Source of the DNA: JBCBEX01 sp038528235
Lineage (GTDB): Bacteria; Bacteroidota; Rhodothermia; Rhodothermales; Rubricoccaceae
NCBI GenBank assembly: GCA_038528235.1
Contig: JBCBEX010000030.1
Span: 1-42,907 of the forward strand
Direction: 5' to 3'
DNA: 42,907 nt
Under the pieces are notes generated by a model. The model was not told where the DNA came from. It searched no databases and saw only the letters and a list, made by a program, of their open reading frames with translations. Shown piece by piece: positions 30,194 to 39,531 of this stretch (the stretch's first letter is position 1; each line of letters starts with the position of its first letter). The position numbers and the translations under genes were made by a program.

Positions 30194-32365
30194 TCACTCC
30201 TTCGTCACGGCGCGGAACTGGAGGTCGCTCCTCGTATCCTCATAGCGGCCGTAGAGCAGCGTGGTGCCGTCGGGCGACACCGACAGGCTCGGCGAAGCGA
30301 TGTCCGTGACCTCGGCGATGGTCGCCACGGTCTCGGTGTCGAGGTCGGCGAAGATCACGAACGTCCCCTCCGGGCGCTCGTCGAGGCTGTAGAGCCCGCC
30401 GGGCGTGACTACCCAATCGAGGGCGTCATCGACGGGGGCGTCGGCGAACACACGCTCTGGCGTTCCAGAGGCCCGCCCCTCGACCAGCGGCATGCGCCAG
30501 AGGCCAGCGAAGCCTGCGCGGGTGAAATAGAGCGACTGCCCATCGACCGACTCTGCGCCCGCAAATGCGTTCGGAGCGCCCATCGGCTCCGGCGCTCCGC
30601 CCTCCACCGGGACGCGCCATAGCCCCCAATCTCCATCGCGCCGGGTGGCAACATAGACCGCGGTACCATCGCGCGCCCAGCCTGTCACGCGGCCGCCCTG
30701 GCCAGGCGGCGTGAGGGCCTGCGGTTGCCCGCCGCGCACGTCCACGACGTAGACTGCCGCATCGCCGTCCGGTGCCGCGTTGAAGGCGAGACGGGTGCCA
30801 TCGGGTGACCATCGGGGGTTGCCGACAAATGCGCCTTCGAACTCGGTGATCTGGACGAGATCGCTGCCATCTACGCCGCTGAGCCACACCTCCAAGAAGC
30901 CCGAGCGCGACGACATGAACGCGAGGCGGGTCCCGTCGGGCGAGAACTGCGCCTCGCAGTCCATCCACGTCGAGGTGAGCAGCGGATCCGTGCTCAGCAG
31001 GCGGCCACCGGGTTCGTCGAGCCGGACCTGCCAGATGTTCTTCTCGAAGTAGAGGTCTTGGTAGACGAGCGCGCCTGACTCCGCGGCGACAGACGGATAG
31101 AAGCTCCACTCGCCGCGCGTCGGGATCCACGTCATCGCTCCGGTCCGGAGGTCGAGGCGCCACAGCCCGTTGGCACCCGAGCGGTAGGACACGACCACCA
31201 GCGTTTCGTCATCGATCCAGTCGAGGTGGCGCACGGCGGTGGCGTCGCCAGGCGCGGGCGTGACGGTGCCGTTGGCGACATCGACGAGGAAGATAGGCCG
31301 ACCACTGCCAGGGCCACGGCGGACAAAGGCGATGCGCGTCCCGTCGGGCGAGAAGCGAGGGGTGGTGGCGCGGTGCAGCACGTCGTCCGGGGTGGTGAGC
31401 GTGCGGACGGCGCCCGAGGCGAGATCGAGCAGTTGCAAGCCAGGCGTCTCCGGTGCGGGCGTGGTGAAGACGAGCGTCTGCCCGTCGGGGGTCCAGTCGA
31501 GCGCCTTCACCTCGGCGGCGGTCGCATGGAGGAGGCGTACCGGGCCGCCCATCGACGGCACCGTGTAGATCCCACGTGCCTCCCCGTCGCGTGCAAAGGC
31601 GATGGTCGAGCCGTCGGGGGACCACGTCGGCAGTTCCTCCGAGGACGGATGCTCGGTGAGTCGCAGAGGCCGCTCGCTGCCGACCTGCTTGACGTAGAGA
31701 TCGAAGTTGTTTCCTCCCGCCTCGTCCCACGCGAAGGCGACGCGGGCGCCCTCCGGCGACAGCACGGGCTGAATCTCGCGGCCGGGGTAGCTCGTGAACG
31801 GCACCGCGGCCTCCCACACGGACGCATCCCAGGATGTCGCGTCGGTGGGTGTCCGGGCGAGCAGGTCACGACCGAGCCAGAGGCCCACGGCAAGGCCCGC
31901 CAGGACGGCTCCTGCGACGAGGCTTGCAAGCCAGCCGCGTCGGTTTGACGGGTCCGATCCGGCGCGCGTCGTCGTGATCGCGACCGGACTGTTCAGAGCC
32001 GGCTCCCCCGGCGTTGTGGTGGTGTCCGCCGCCCAGGTCACGGGCGCGATGAGGCGATAGCCTCGTCCGCGCACCGTCTCGACGAAGCGCGGCGCACGCG
32101 GATCGTCACCAAAGAGCTTGCGTAGCTCTGAGACCGCGCGCGTGAGGGCGTCCTCGTTGACGACCACGTCGGCCCAGACGGCGTCCAGTAGATCGCTCCG
32201 CGTGACGACCTGACCGGCGTGCTGTGCGAGATAGGTCAGCACCGCCATCACGCGCGGCTCCACCGACACGGCCCGACTGCGGCGCGTCGCGCTGTTGAGG
32301 AGCGGCTGCACATGCCACTCTCCGACGGCATACGGTTGGTCCGAGGAGAGGAGGTCGGCTTCCAT
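30194..32365 (-). CDS. Membrane-bound winged-helix regulator with C-terminal PD40/TolB-like propeller (CadC-like)
   Basis: A 723-residue one-component regulator. Residues about 14-108 are an OmpR/CadC-type winged helix (VEPRVMAVLTYLAQHAGQVVTRSDLLDAVW...FVETVRGRGYRLIAPV). A single membrane span follows at about 144-164. The extracytoplasmic part is a beta-propeller built from PD40 repeats (LPTWSPDGSTIAFAR, TPRFSPDGTRIAFVR, EAQFSPDGTRLAFMSS, NPRWSPDGTRLAFNA). Such proteins are thought to sense a periplasmic signal and bind promoters directly; the ligand is unknown. It lies 62 bp upstream of the Cys-rich gene on the same strand, so it may head or control the efflux operon. Divergent from the NTF2-like gene across 202 bp, in which no clear promoter stands out. 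Confidence 0.88.
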   Translation of the reverse strand: MEADLLSSDQPYAVGEWHVQPLLNSATRRSRAVSVEPRVMAVLTYLAQHAGQVVTRSDLLDAVWADVVVNEDALTRAVSELRKLFGDDPRAPRFVETVRGRGYRLIAPVTWAADTTTTPGEPALNSPVAITTTRAGSDPSNRRGWLASLVAGAVLAGLAVGLWLGRDLLARTPTDATSWDASVWEAAVPFTSYPGREIQPVLSPEGARVAFAWDEAGGNNFDLYVKQVGSERPLRLTEHPSSEELPTWSPDGSTIAFARDGEARGIYTVPSMGGPVRLLHATAAEVKALDWTPDGQTLVFTTPAPETPGLQLLDLASGAVRTLTTPDDVLHRATTPRFSPDGTRIAFVRRGPGSGRPIFLVDVANGTVTPAPGDATAVRHLDWIDDETLVVVSYRSGANGLWRLDLRTGAMTWIPTRGEWSFYPSVAAESGALVYQDLYFEKNIWQVRLDEPGGRLLSTDPLLTSTWMDCEAQFSPDGTRLAFMSSRSGFLEVWLSGVDGSDLVQITEFEGAFVGNPRWSPDGTRLAFNAAPDGDAAVYVVDVRGGQPQALTPPGQGGRVTGWARDGTAVYVATRRDGDWGLWRVPVEGGAPEPMGAPNAFAGAESVDGQSLYFTRAGFAGLWRMPLVEGRASGTPERVFADAPVDDALDWVVTPGGLYSLDERPEGTFVIFADLDTETVATIAEVTDIASPSLSVSPDGTTLLYGRYEDTRSDLQFRAVTKE

Positions 32366-32567
32366 GCGAAGCAGCGGCAGGCAGAGGGTGTAGGGCGGCG
32401 AATCTACGACGGTACCGCGCGCTTGGGTGCAGTCGAGAACCGGGCGTTTCAGCGCGATTCGAGCGGTTCATCAGGCTTCAGGACCTAGTCATTAGCTCTC
32501 CATCAGGCATCCGAAACAGCGAACAGGCTACCTAGCGGTCCATCCGACCACACCCGCCTCGTTTGCC

Positions 32568-33035
32568 ATGCCCCGTTCGCTCATCGTCGTCTTTGCTCTT
32601 CTCGTGGGAGCCACCCTTGCCGGTACCACGCTGCCGCCTGACAGCGAGATCGCCCGTCATCCCGCGTTGCCTGATACCACCGCGTTCGCCGACCGGCAGG
32701 CCATCCTCGCCACCATCGAGGCGTTCTACATCGGCGACCACACGGGCCGTCTCGACCAAAAACTGGCATCGATGCACCCGCGCGGTGCCTACCGCTACGT
32801 GGACCGCGACGGGACCTACCAAGAGAGCCCGTTTCAACTCGTCGAGAGCCGAGGCGACACGCTGTACACCGAGGAACTGCTCGGCGTGGGCATCTACGAG
32901 AACGTGGCCTTGGCACGTCTGCGGCTGGAAAACCAACGGCGAGATGAGGCCGAGTACAAGCTCATGACGCTGCACAAGACAAGCGACGGCTGGCTCATCA
33001 CGAGCATCGTCTGGGGCTGGGGCGTCACGCAATGA
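32568..33035 (+). CDS. Secreted NTF2-like / putative lumazine-binding domain protein
   Basis: A 155-residue protein with a signal sequence (RSLIVVFALLVGATLAGTT). The mature part matches the small NTF2-like family often called lumazine-binding-like. It has a first helix in DRQAILATIEAFYIGDHTGRLDQKLASMHPRGAYRYVDRDGTY and C-terminal strands ENVALARLRLENQ and DEAEYKLMTLHKTSDGWLITSIVW. Family members are mostly uncharacterised, and no catalytic residue can be named. Its stop overlaps the ATG of the DUF5916 gene (ATGA), so the two may be translationally coupled. Confidence 0.8.
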   Translation: MPRSLIVVFALLVGATLAGTTLPPDSEIARHPALPDTTAFADRQAILATIEAFYIGDHTGRLDQKLASMHPRGAYRYVDRDGTYQESPFQLVESRGDTLYTEELLGVGIYENVALARLRLENQRRDEAEYKLMTLHKTSDGWLITSIVWGWGVTQ

Positions 33036-35890
33036 GGACGATGAGGTCTCGCGCCCTGCACATCATACCGTTTACGAGAAATGGTGGTGCAAACCCACTT
33101 CCGAGTCATCCCCGCGAAGGCGGGGATCCATGCGATGTCCCGTATGGATTGGCTTGCGCCGGCCTTCGGCTCCCGATCAAGTCGGGGATGACGAGCATGT
33201 GGGATGGATGCAACGCATTCCTCTTTCTCGTATCTGGTATCAGTGCGTGCTTGCTCGTTGCGCTGGCGGCCTGCCCTGTCTTCGCCCAGAAACCGAAGCC
33301 CACGCTCACAGCGTCCTCCGTTGAGGCCGGGGCGATTCGCGTCGACGGCGTCCTCGACGAACCGGCGTGGGCCACGGCAGAGGTCGGGGCCGACTTCGTG
33401 CAGTACCTGCCGAACCCCGGCGCGCCGCTCGCGGAGCCGACCGAGGCGCGGGTGCTCGTCGGGCCGTCGTCGCTCTACGTCGGGATGCGGATGACCGACA
33501 GCCAGCCCGACGGCATCGACGCCCGCCTTGCCCGCCGCGACGCGGGCATCGTCACGGACCGCGCCATCGTCGTGCTCGACTCGTACGGCGACGGGCGCAC
33601 CGGCTTCCTGTTCATGATCACGCCGGGCGGCATCCAGCGCGATGTGCTCTTCTTCGACGACACCGAGGCTGACCTCTCCTGGGACGCCGTCTGGGACGTG
33701 GCGACGACGCGCGACGAAACCGGCTGGACGGCCGAGTTCGAGATCCCGCTCGCGCAGCTCCGCTACACCAGCGGCTCCGGTCCGCACACGTGGGGGCTGC
33801 AGTTCGTGCGGGTTCACTTTCGCACGCAGGAGGTGTCATACTGGTCGGAGCGCCCGCCCAACGCGGTGGGCTACGTGAGCCAATTCGGGAGGCTCGTGCT
33901 GCCCAGCGCACTGCCGACGCCGCGGCGGTTCGAGGTCGTCCCCTACGCCGCCGCTGCGCTCACCCGCGCGCCCGGCGATGTGGCCGATCCGTTCTACGAG
34001 GCAACCGACCTCACGCCGCGCGTGGGGCTGGACCTCAAGCTCGGGCTCACGAGCGCGGTCACGCTCAACGCGACGCTCAACCCCGACTTCGGGCAGGTAG
34101 AGGCCGACCCGGCGCAGGTCAACCTGAGCGGCTTCGAGCTGTTCTTCCCCGAGCAGCGGCCCTTCTTCATCGAGGGCACTGACGTGTTCTCCCTCGCGCC
34201 CCGCAGCGGAGTCGACACCGACCGCCCCCAACTGCTCTACACCCGACGCATCGGCCGGAGCCCGCAGCGTACCTCGTTCGTCCCGGCATCCGCATTCGAC
34301 GCCGCCGCGGACGAGGGCATCGTCTATACCGACGTGCCGCAGCAGAGCACGATCCTAGGCGCGGCGAAGCTCTCGGGCCGCGTCGGGCGCTTCTCCGTGG
34401 GCCTGCTCAACGCCACCACCCGCGCCGAGTACGGGCGGTTCACGGCATTCGACGCCAGCGGCACTCAGGTGGACGACGGGCGCGTGCTCGTGGAGCCGCT
34501 CTCGAACTACCTCGTCGCGCGCACGCGCGGCACCTTCGGCACCACGGTCGTCGGCGGATTTCTCACGTCGGTCCTTCGCAACACGAGTGATCCGGACATC
34601 GACGCCGAGTTCGCCACCACCGCGACCGTCGCCGGGCTCGACGTGGAGCAGCCGCTCGCCGAACAGTGGCTGCTGACGGCGCAGGCCGCGGGCAGCGCCA
34701 CGACGGGCAGCACATCGGCCATCACCGACCTACAGCGCGCGCTCCCCCGTCTCCTCCAGCGCCCCGATGCCACGCACCTCGACCTCGACACGACCCGGAC
34801 GACCCTGACGGGCTGGACCGCCGAAGTCAACGCGATCAAGATCGACGGCGACCACTGGACGGGCGGGCTGCAAGTCGCGGCGATCTCACCGGACTTCGAT
34901 GTCAACGCCCTCGGCTTCCAGCGCCGCGCCGACCTCGCCAGCGTGGACGCGCGCGTGACCTATACCGAGCCCAATGCGCAGGGCCTGTTCCAGTCGTGGA
35001 GCGCGAGCCTCCTCGGCGGCGGCAGCTGGACCTTCGGCGGCGAACGGGTAGGCGGCCTCGTGGCGGCGGATCTCAGCGGGCAACTGCGCAGCTTCTGGGA
35101 CCTCGGGCTCAGCGTCGAATTCGAACCGCGACGGGACGATGACCGGCTGACGCGCGGCGGCCCGCTCGCACGGTACGACGCGAGCGGCTCGCTCGGCCTC
35201 AGCGTCTCGACCGACGCGCGGCGCTCCGTCGTGGGTTTCGCCTCGGGCCAGTACCTCCGCAGCGAACTCGGACGATTCCGCACCACGGTCGAGGGCGGTA
35301 TCGAACTGCGGCCGAGCGATGCGCTCGTGGTGTCGCTAGAGCCCAGCGTCGTGGTGGAAGGTGACCCGCGGCAGTACGTCACGGCGCTTGCCGACCCCGC
35401 TGCGCAGGCGACCTTCGGCACGCGCTACGTCTTCGGCCAACTCGATGCCACCTCGGTCGCGCTCGCGGCGCGTGTGGACTGGACGTTCACGCCGAGGCTC
35501 TCGCTCCAACTCTTCGTGCGCCCGTTCGCCTCCCGCGGGCAGTTCTCCGCCTTCAAGGAAGCCGACCGCCCCGGTGCGCTGCGCTTTCTGGGGTACGGCA
35601 CCGAGCGCGGCACGGTCACCGAGAACGCCGACGGCTCAACGCGCATCGATCCCGGCGACGGCGGCGCGACGTTCACCCTCGACCGCGACTTCACGGTGCG
35701 CTCGCTTCAGGGCAACGCCGTCCTTCGGTGGGAGTACCGCCCCGGCAGCGCGCTCTTCTTCGTGTGGCAGCAGCAGCGCGATGGCTTCGCCGACGAAGGC
35801 CGCCTGCGCCTCGGGCGCGACCTGCGCGGCCTGTTCACCGACACGCCGACCAACGTCTTCCTGGTCAAGGTGAGCCACTGGATCGGCTAG
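33032..35890 (+). CDS. DUF5916 protein with N-terminal CBM9-like domain
   Basis: An exported protein of 952 residues from the first ATG. Residues about 95-270 match a CBM9-like beta-sandwich (IRVDGVLDEPAWATAEVGADFVQ...VLVGPSSLYVGMRMTD). The rest, starting FEVVPYAAAALTR and including LNPDFGQVEADPAQVNLSGFELFFPEQRPFFIEG, is the DUF5916 part. It ends in strands resembling an outer-membrane barrel (VFLVKVSHWIG). The function of the family is unknown. The start is ambiguous: the ATG at 33032 overlaps the upstream stop, but codons 25-54 are an F1 repeat that precedes the export signal (CNAFLFLVSGISACLLVALAACPVFA). The ATG at 33188, the repeat's own GGATGAC end, would give a normal signal peptide. 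Confidence 0.85.
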   Translation: MRTMRSRALHIIPFTRNGGANPLPSHPREGGDPCDVPYGLACAGLRLPIKSGMTSMWDGCNAFLFLVSGISACLLVALAACPVFAQKPKPTLTASSVEAGAIRVDGVLDEPAWATAEVGADFVQYLPNPGAPLAEPTEARVLVGPSSLYVGMRMTDSQPDGIDARLARRDAGIVTDRAIVVLDSYGDGRTGFLFMITPGGIQRDVLFFDDTEADLSWDAVWDVATTRDETGWTAEFEIPLAQLRYTSGSGPHTWGLQFVRVHFRTQEVSYWSERPPNAVGYVSQFGRLVLPSALPTPRRFEVVPYAAAALTRAPGDVADPFYEATDLTPRVGLDLKLGLTSAVTLNATLNPDFGQVEADPAQVNLSGFELFFPEQRPFFIEGTDVFSLAPRSGVDTDRPQLLYTRRIGRSPQRTSFVPASAFDAAADEGIVYTDVPQQSTILGAAKLSGRVGRFSVGLLNATTRAEYGRFTAFDASGTQVDDGRVLVEPLSNYLVARTRGTFGTTVVGGFLTSVLRNTSDPDIDAEFATTATVAGLDVEQPLAEQWLLTAQAAGSATTGSTSAITDLQRALPRLLQRPDATHLDLDTTRTTLTGWTAEVNAIKIDGDHWTGGLQVAAISPDFDVNALGFQRRADLASVDARVTYTEPNAQGLFQSWSASLLGGGSWTFGGERVGGLVAADLSGQLRSFWDLGLSVEFEPRRDDDRLTRGGPLARYDASGSLGLSVSTDARRSVVGFASGQYLRSELGRFRTTVEGGIELRPSDALVVSLEPSVVVEGDPRQYVTALADPAAQATFGTRYVFGQLDATSVALAARVDWTFTPRLSLQLFVRPFASRGQFSAFKEADRPGALRFLGYGTERGTVTENADGSTRIDPGDGGATFTLDRDFTVRSLQGNAVLRWEYRPGSALFFVWQQQRDGFADEGRLRLGRDLRGLFTDTPTNVFLVKVSHWIG
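33105..33192. repeat. F1 inverted repeat, copy 3, at the start of the DUF5916 gene
   Basis: It opens GTCATCCCCGCGAAGGCGGG and closes CCCGATCAAGTCGGGGATGAC, with complementary ends and two small hairpins (CCCCGC...GCGGGG and CCCGA...TCGGG). It is translated in frame if the first ATG is used (peptide beginning SHPREGGDP), and its right end contains the alternative ATG at 33188. Confidence 0.8.
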
Positions 35891-35913
35891 ACCAACGCCG
35901 CGTGCCCCGTTAG

Positions 35914-35940
35914 TGTGTGAACGTGTGGACGTCTGAACGA
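35914..35940. repeat. F3 single arm
   Basis: GTGTGTGAACGTGTGGACGT followed by CTGAAC resembles one arm of the F3 palindromes (GTGTGGACGT, TGAACGTGTG). No inverted partner is present, so this is a partial or decayed copy in the 94-bp gap between convergent genes. Confidence 0.55.
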
Positions 35941-35984
35941 GAAGGTCCAGGCTGCCGCTGAGCCGTATCCGTGCCGCTACCGAT

Positions 35985-36377
35985 TCACGCTCCGGTGGTG
36001 TCTGCGTCGGTGGTGTCCGCGTTGGCGGCGTCGGGCAGCAAGTCCTCCGGCAGGTCCAGCGTCGTCGTGTCCGGCAAGGCCTCGAAATCACTCGCGACGA
36101 GGCGGTCGCCGACCGTGACGGTGAACCGCACCTTCGTGCCGAGGGCGAGGCCTTCCACCTCGGCGGGGTCGTCCAGGACGAGGCTCATGCGCATCGCGTC
36201 CATCACGCCCGGAATCGTCTCGTGGACGACAGAGACAGCAGCCCCCTCAAAGCGGGTGCCCTCGTAGAGGCCGCGCACCTCGTAGGTCTCAGCAGGCGTG
36301 TCTGCCGAGTCAGACGTGCACGCCGGGAGGAGCGCCAGAACGGCTAGCGCAAAGCAGAGCAGGGTACGAGTCGGCAT
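35985..36377 (-). CDS. CusF-like copper-binding lipoprotein
   Basis: A 130-residue lipoprotein (signal RTLLCFALAVLALLPAC). The central domain YEVRGLYEGTRFEGAAVSVVHETIPGVMDAMRMSLVL...GTKVRFTVTVGD fits the small beta-barrel copper-binding family related to CusF. The ligand pattern is a histidine in VVHETIPG and methionines in VMDAMRM. A flexible Asp/Thr/Ala-rich tail (LPDAANADTTDADTTGA) ends the protein. Family proteins bind Cu(I) in the periplasm and pass it to a pump or to an oxidase assembly factor. It lies 12 bp downstream of a DUF2911 gene at the end of a leftward group that includes a TonB-dependent receptor and a Met-rich outer-membrane protein. Confidence 0.82.
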   Translation of the reverse strand: MPTRTLLCFALAVLALLPACTSDSADTPAETYEVRGLYEGTRFEGAAVSVVHETIPGVMDAMRMSLVLDDPAEVEGLALGTKVRFTVTVGDRLVASDFEALPDTTTLDLPEDLLPDAANADTTDADTTGA

Positions 36378-36389
36378 CGGGACGACGAT

Positions 36390-36977
36390 TCAGGGAGACG
36401 GGACGCGCCGGAAAGGTACCGCGATCATCACGTCGGCCCAGGCGAGCCGCAGCGCCGTGCCGTCGTCGGCGAACGACCACATGAGGCCCTCAACGGGTGC
36501 TGCCAGCACCTCGGGCGCGACATCAACGGTGACCACATCGAGCGCGGCGTCATACTCGTCGGCGAGGTGCATGCCCAATGCGCGGTTGACGTGGAGCGTC
36601 CACTGGTTTGGGCCAGGTGTCACGAAGAGGCTGTATGCCCCCGGCTCGATGCGCGTGTCGCCGAACGCGAGGGGCACCGTGGTCACGAGTTCAGTGGCGC
36701 GGTGCGCGCCCGCCGCCCAGACGCTGCCGTAGCCGACGAGGCCGCCGTAGACCTGCCGTCCGCGCACGTAGGGCTTGCCGTGGACCACGTGGACGTAGCC
36801 GCCGTCGGCGTAGCGCAGCCCGGCACGCCCGACGGCGCTCCCCGCTGGGACCTCGTCGCCCAGCCGGAAGCCCTCCACAACGAATGTTTCGACGACGGCG
36901 GGGCCAGCGGTGGGTACATCTTGCGCGCCTGCAGGCAGGCCTACGAGCGTGAGAACGAGAAGAACGAAGCGGAGCAT
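36390..36977 (-). CDS. DUF2911 secreted protein
   Basis: A 195-residue exported protein (signal LRFVLLVLTLVGLPAGAQ). The DUF2911 signature is visible: HGKPYVRGRQVYGGLVGYGSVWAAGAHRATEL, then GDTRIEPGAYSLFVTPGPNQWTLHVNRALG, then EYDAALDVVTVDV and a final LRLAWADVMIAVPFR strand. In common members the segment before HATEL reads WRTGANEAT, so this copy is slightly divergent. The molecular function of the family is unknown; it is frequent in Bacteroidota and near metal-handling genes in some genomes. It lies between the TonB receptor gene (61 bp upstream) and the CusF-like gene (12 bp downstream) and is probably co-transcribed with both. Confidence 0.85.
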   Translation of the reverse strand: MLRFVLLVLTLVGLPAGAQDVPTAGPAVVETFVVEGFRLGDEVPAGSAVGRAGLRYADGGYVHVVHGKPYVRGRQVYGGLVGYGSVWAAGAHRATELVTTVPLAFGDTRIEPGAYSLFVTPGPNQWTLHVNRALGMHLADEYDAALDVVTVDVAPEVLAAPVEGLMWSFADDGTALRLAWADVMIAVPFRRVPSP

Positions 36978-37038
36978 GAGCGTCGAGAGAGGTAAGGCGA
37001 GGCGGAGCAGCCCCGCATTTGGAGTCGAGGTTGGAGAG

Positions 37039-39489
37039 CTACCGTCGCAGGCGCAGCGTCACGCCGAGCGTGCGGGGCGCTGCGATCACGGAACGTCGGT
37101 TGAGGCTGGTGTCGGGGGCGCCGTAGATGAGGAAGCGTGTGTCGGTGAGGTTCTGGACCCAGAAGAACGCCGAGGCACGGTCTGTCTCGAACCCGAGGCG
37201 TGCGTTGACTAGGGTATAAGCGTCCTGCTGGAGGTCGTTCTGGATGTCCGTGAAGAAGCGGCCTACGCGGCGCACCTCGCCGCGTAGGAGCAGCGTGGCC
37301 CCGCCGTCGACGGGGCCGCTGATGGGGTGTCGCCACTCGGCCCCGAGGAAAGCGGTGCGCCCTGGTGCGTTGGCAAGCCGGTTGCCCGAGATCACATCGT
37401 TGACTACCTGGAACGTCTCCGGGTCGAGGCGCTGCAGCACGAAGTCGACGTAGGCTGTGCTGGTCAGGCTGAGCGTTGCGTCCAGGCGTAGCCGGTCGAT
37501 CGGGACAGCAGCGAGTTCAAGCTCGATGCCCCGTGAGCGGGCGTCGCCGACGTTTTCGCGCGCGAAGCTGAACGGCGGGGCGATGAGGTTGGCGAACTGG
37601 AGGTTGCTCCACGAGATCAGATAGCCCGTCAGCGCAGCGTAGAGCCGCTCGCCCCGCCGCGCCTTCATCCCGACCTCCACATTGGTGGATGTCTCGGAGT
37701 CGTACGTGTACCGCTCCGCAAGCCGGTTGGGGATGCGCTGCGCGTTGATGCCACCTGCGCGGAAACCTCGCGTGTAGCTCGCGTAAGCGCGCACGCGGTC
37801 CGTCACGTCGTACGCAAAGGCGATCTTCGGCGAGAGCGCGCTGTAGGACGCCGCCACGGTTGTGTCCGGCGCAAACTCGGTGACCTCGCCGGCTTGCACG
37901 ACGAGGTCGCCGAAGCTGTTGAAGGTGCTCGACCGCTCCTCGACTTCGTAGCGGAGCCCGGCTGTCACGTCGAGGCGGTCGGAGAGCCGCCACGTGGCCT
38001 GCCCGAAGGTGACGAAGCCGGCGTTCTCGCCCTCGTTGCGGAACAGCGCGTAGGTGTTGGGGCCGAGTTCGAGCGCCCGGTTGGTCGCTGGCTCGAACGT
38101 GTTCTGAGTGAATGCGTGGAGGCCCACCGTGAAGGACACTGGTCCGTCGCCGTTGGAGGTGGCGCGGAGCTCCTGGCTCCACATGGCCTGCGGGCTGGAC
38201 GTTGCGCCAAGGTCCACAGTGGTGCCGTCGTAGCGGTACGACGAGTAGACCTCGCTGCCGTCGAAGAGGTCGGCGAAGGCGAGGCCGACCCGCTGCACGG
38301 TGGTGGCGAGCGAGAGCGTGAGGCCCGGCCCGTAGATGTCGAGCGCGAACGCGGTGTTGACGAGCGTCCGCTCGTGCTGCCCGATGCGCGGCAGGAAGAG
38401 CGCGTCCGGGTTGGCGAAGGCCGTCGCCTCGTCGGGCGCCCCGGCCCAGAAGGTGCTGGCGTCCGACTGGTCGCGCTGCGCCTTCACGTCGAGCCGCGCC
38501 CGGACGACGTTCGACGGGAGCCACTGCAGCCCGACTTGCGCGTAGAGCGTTTGCTCCCCACCGATCTCGGCATCCACGACGTCGGGACTGATCACCTCAG
38601 CGTTGGGCGCGAAGGCGGCGAGCGCCGTCGTGTCGTTCTGAAAGGTGCCGCTGCGCGTCTGGAAGAGCGCGGACGCCCCGACGAAGAGGCGGCTCGGCAC
38701 GACCGGGGCTTTCACGCTCGCCTCGTAGCGCTGGAGGCCGAGGTTGCCGACCGTCGTCTCGCCGTAGACCACGCGGCGGTTGGTCGGCGGGCGCGTGACG
38801 ATGTTCACCACGCCCCCGAGCGCGCCCCGTCCGAAGAGCGTGCCCTGCGGCCCGCGCAGCACCTCGATGCGCTCCACGTCCACGAGCGCTAGCCCGCCCG
38901 CGAGGACATCGAGCGCATTGACGCCGTCCACGTAGGTCGCCACGGCGGGGTCCTCGCCGGTGACCTGCACGCCGCGAATGGACTGAAATGCCTGAAAGCC
39001 GACGCCGGACTCCTGGTAGAGGTAGCTCGGCACGCGTCCGGTGAGGTCCGCGAGCGCCCACGTCTGCGAGGCCACGACCTCGTCCGCGTCGAGCGTGGTG
39101 ACGGCCGCCGGTGCGTCGAGGAGCGTCGCGTCGGTGCGCTGCGTGGAGACGACGAGTTCGCCGAGGGCCTCGGTGCGAGGCACCAGCGCCACCGCGAGCG
39201 ACGCGTCGGTGGGCGCGGTCACGATGGCCAGGCGCGGAGCGTAGCCGATCCGGGTGAACTCCAGTGTGTAGGTCCCCGGCATGAGGGCGAGTACAAACGA
39301 CCCATCCTCCCCGGTGAAGGCCCGCGGCAATGCGTTCAGCACGGCGATGTTGACCCCCGGCAGCGCGGTTCCGTCCATGTCGAGAACGGTACCGCGCAAC
39401 TCGGAGAGCTCCGCCTGCGCCTGCGTCGCCGAAGCGCCTAGCACGGTGGCGAAGAGGGCGAGCATGAGCGCGGCGAATCGGCGTTTCAT
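37039..39489 (-). CDS. TonB-dependent receptor with carboxypeptidase-regulatory-like N-domain
   Basis: An outer-membrane active-transport receptor of 816 residues. After a signal peptide (FAALMLALFATVLGASATQAQA) comes a CarboxypepD_reg-like beta-sandwich (ELRGTVLDMDGTALPGVNIAV...GSFVLALMPGTYTLEFTRIGY). The plug follows (DAPAAVTTLDADEVVAS...IRGVQVTGEDPAVATYVDGV..RIEVLRGPQGTLFGRGALGGVVNIVTRPP), then a 22-strand-type barrel ending LGVTLRLRR. The plug and barrel resemble FecA/iron-siderophore or OprC-type receptors, and the substrate cannot be read directly. Copper or a copper chelate is suggested by the CusF-like and Met-rich outer-membrane neighbours. It lies 42 bp downstream of the Met-rich gene, on the same strand, and probably shares its transcript. 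Confidence 0.9.
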   Translation of the reverse strand: MKRRFAALMLALFATVLGASATQAQAELSELRGTVLDMDGTALPGVNIAVLNALPRAFTGEDGSFVLALMPGTYTLEFTRIGYAPRLAIVTAPTDASLAVALVPRTEALGELVVSTQRTDATLLDAPAAVTTLDADEVVASQTWALADLTGRVPSYLYQESGVGFQAFQSIRGVQVTGEDPAVATYVDGVNALDVLAGGLALVDVERIEVLRGPQGTLFGRGALGGVVNIVTRPPTNRRVVYGETTVGNLGLQRYEASVKAPVVPSRLFVGASALFQTRSGTFQNDTTALAAFAPNAEVISPDVVDAEIGGEQTLYAQVGLQWLPSNVVRARLDVKAQRDQSDASTFWAGAPDEATAFANPDALFLPRIGQHERTLVNTAFALDIYGPGLTLSLATTVQRVGLAFADLFDGSEVYSSYRYDGTTVDLGATSSPQAMWSQELRATSNGDGPVSFTVGLHAFTQNTFEPATNRALELGPNTYALFRNEGENAGFVTFGQATWRLSDRLDVTAGLRYEVEERSSTFNSFGDLVVQAGEVTEFAPDTTVAASYSALSPKIAFAYDVTDRVRAYASYTRGFRAGGINAQRIPNRLAERYTYDSETSTNVEVGMKARRGERLYAALTGYLISWSNLQFANLIAPPFSFARENVGDARSRGIELELAAVPIDRLRLDATLSLTSTAYVDFVLQRLDPETFQVVNDVISGNRLANAPGRTAFLGAEWRHPISGPVDGGATLLLRGEVRRVGRFFTDIQNDLQQDAYTLVNARLGFETDRASAFFWVQNLTDTRFLIYGAPDTSLNRRSVIAAPRTLGVTLRLRR

Positions 39490-39531
39490 CGCGAGAGAGC
39501 GGGTCGGCGGCGCTCCGCACAGTCCGACGCG

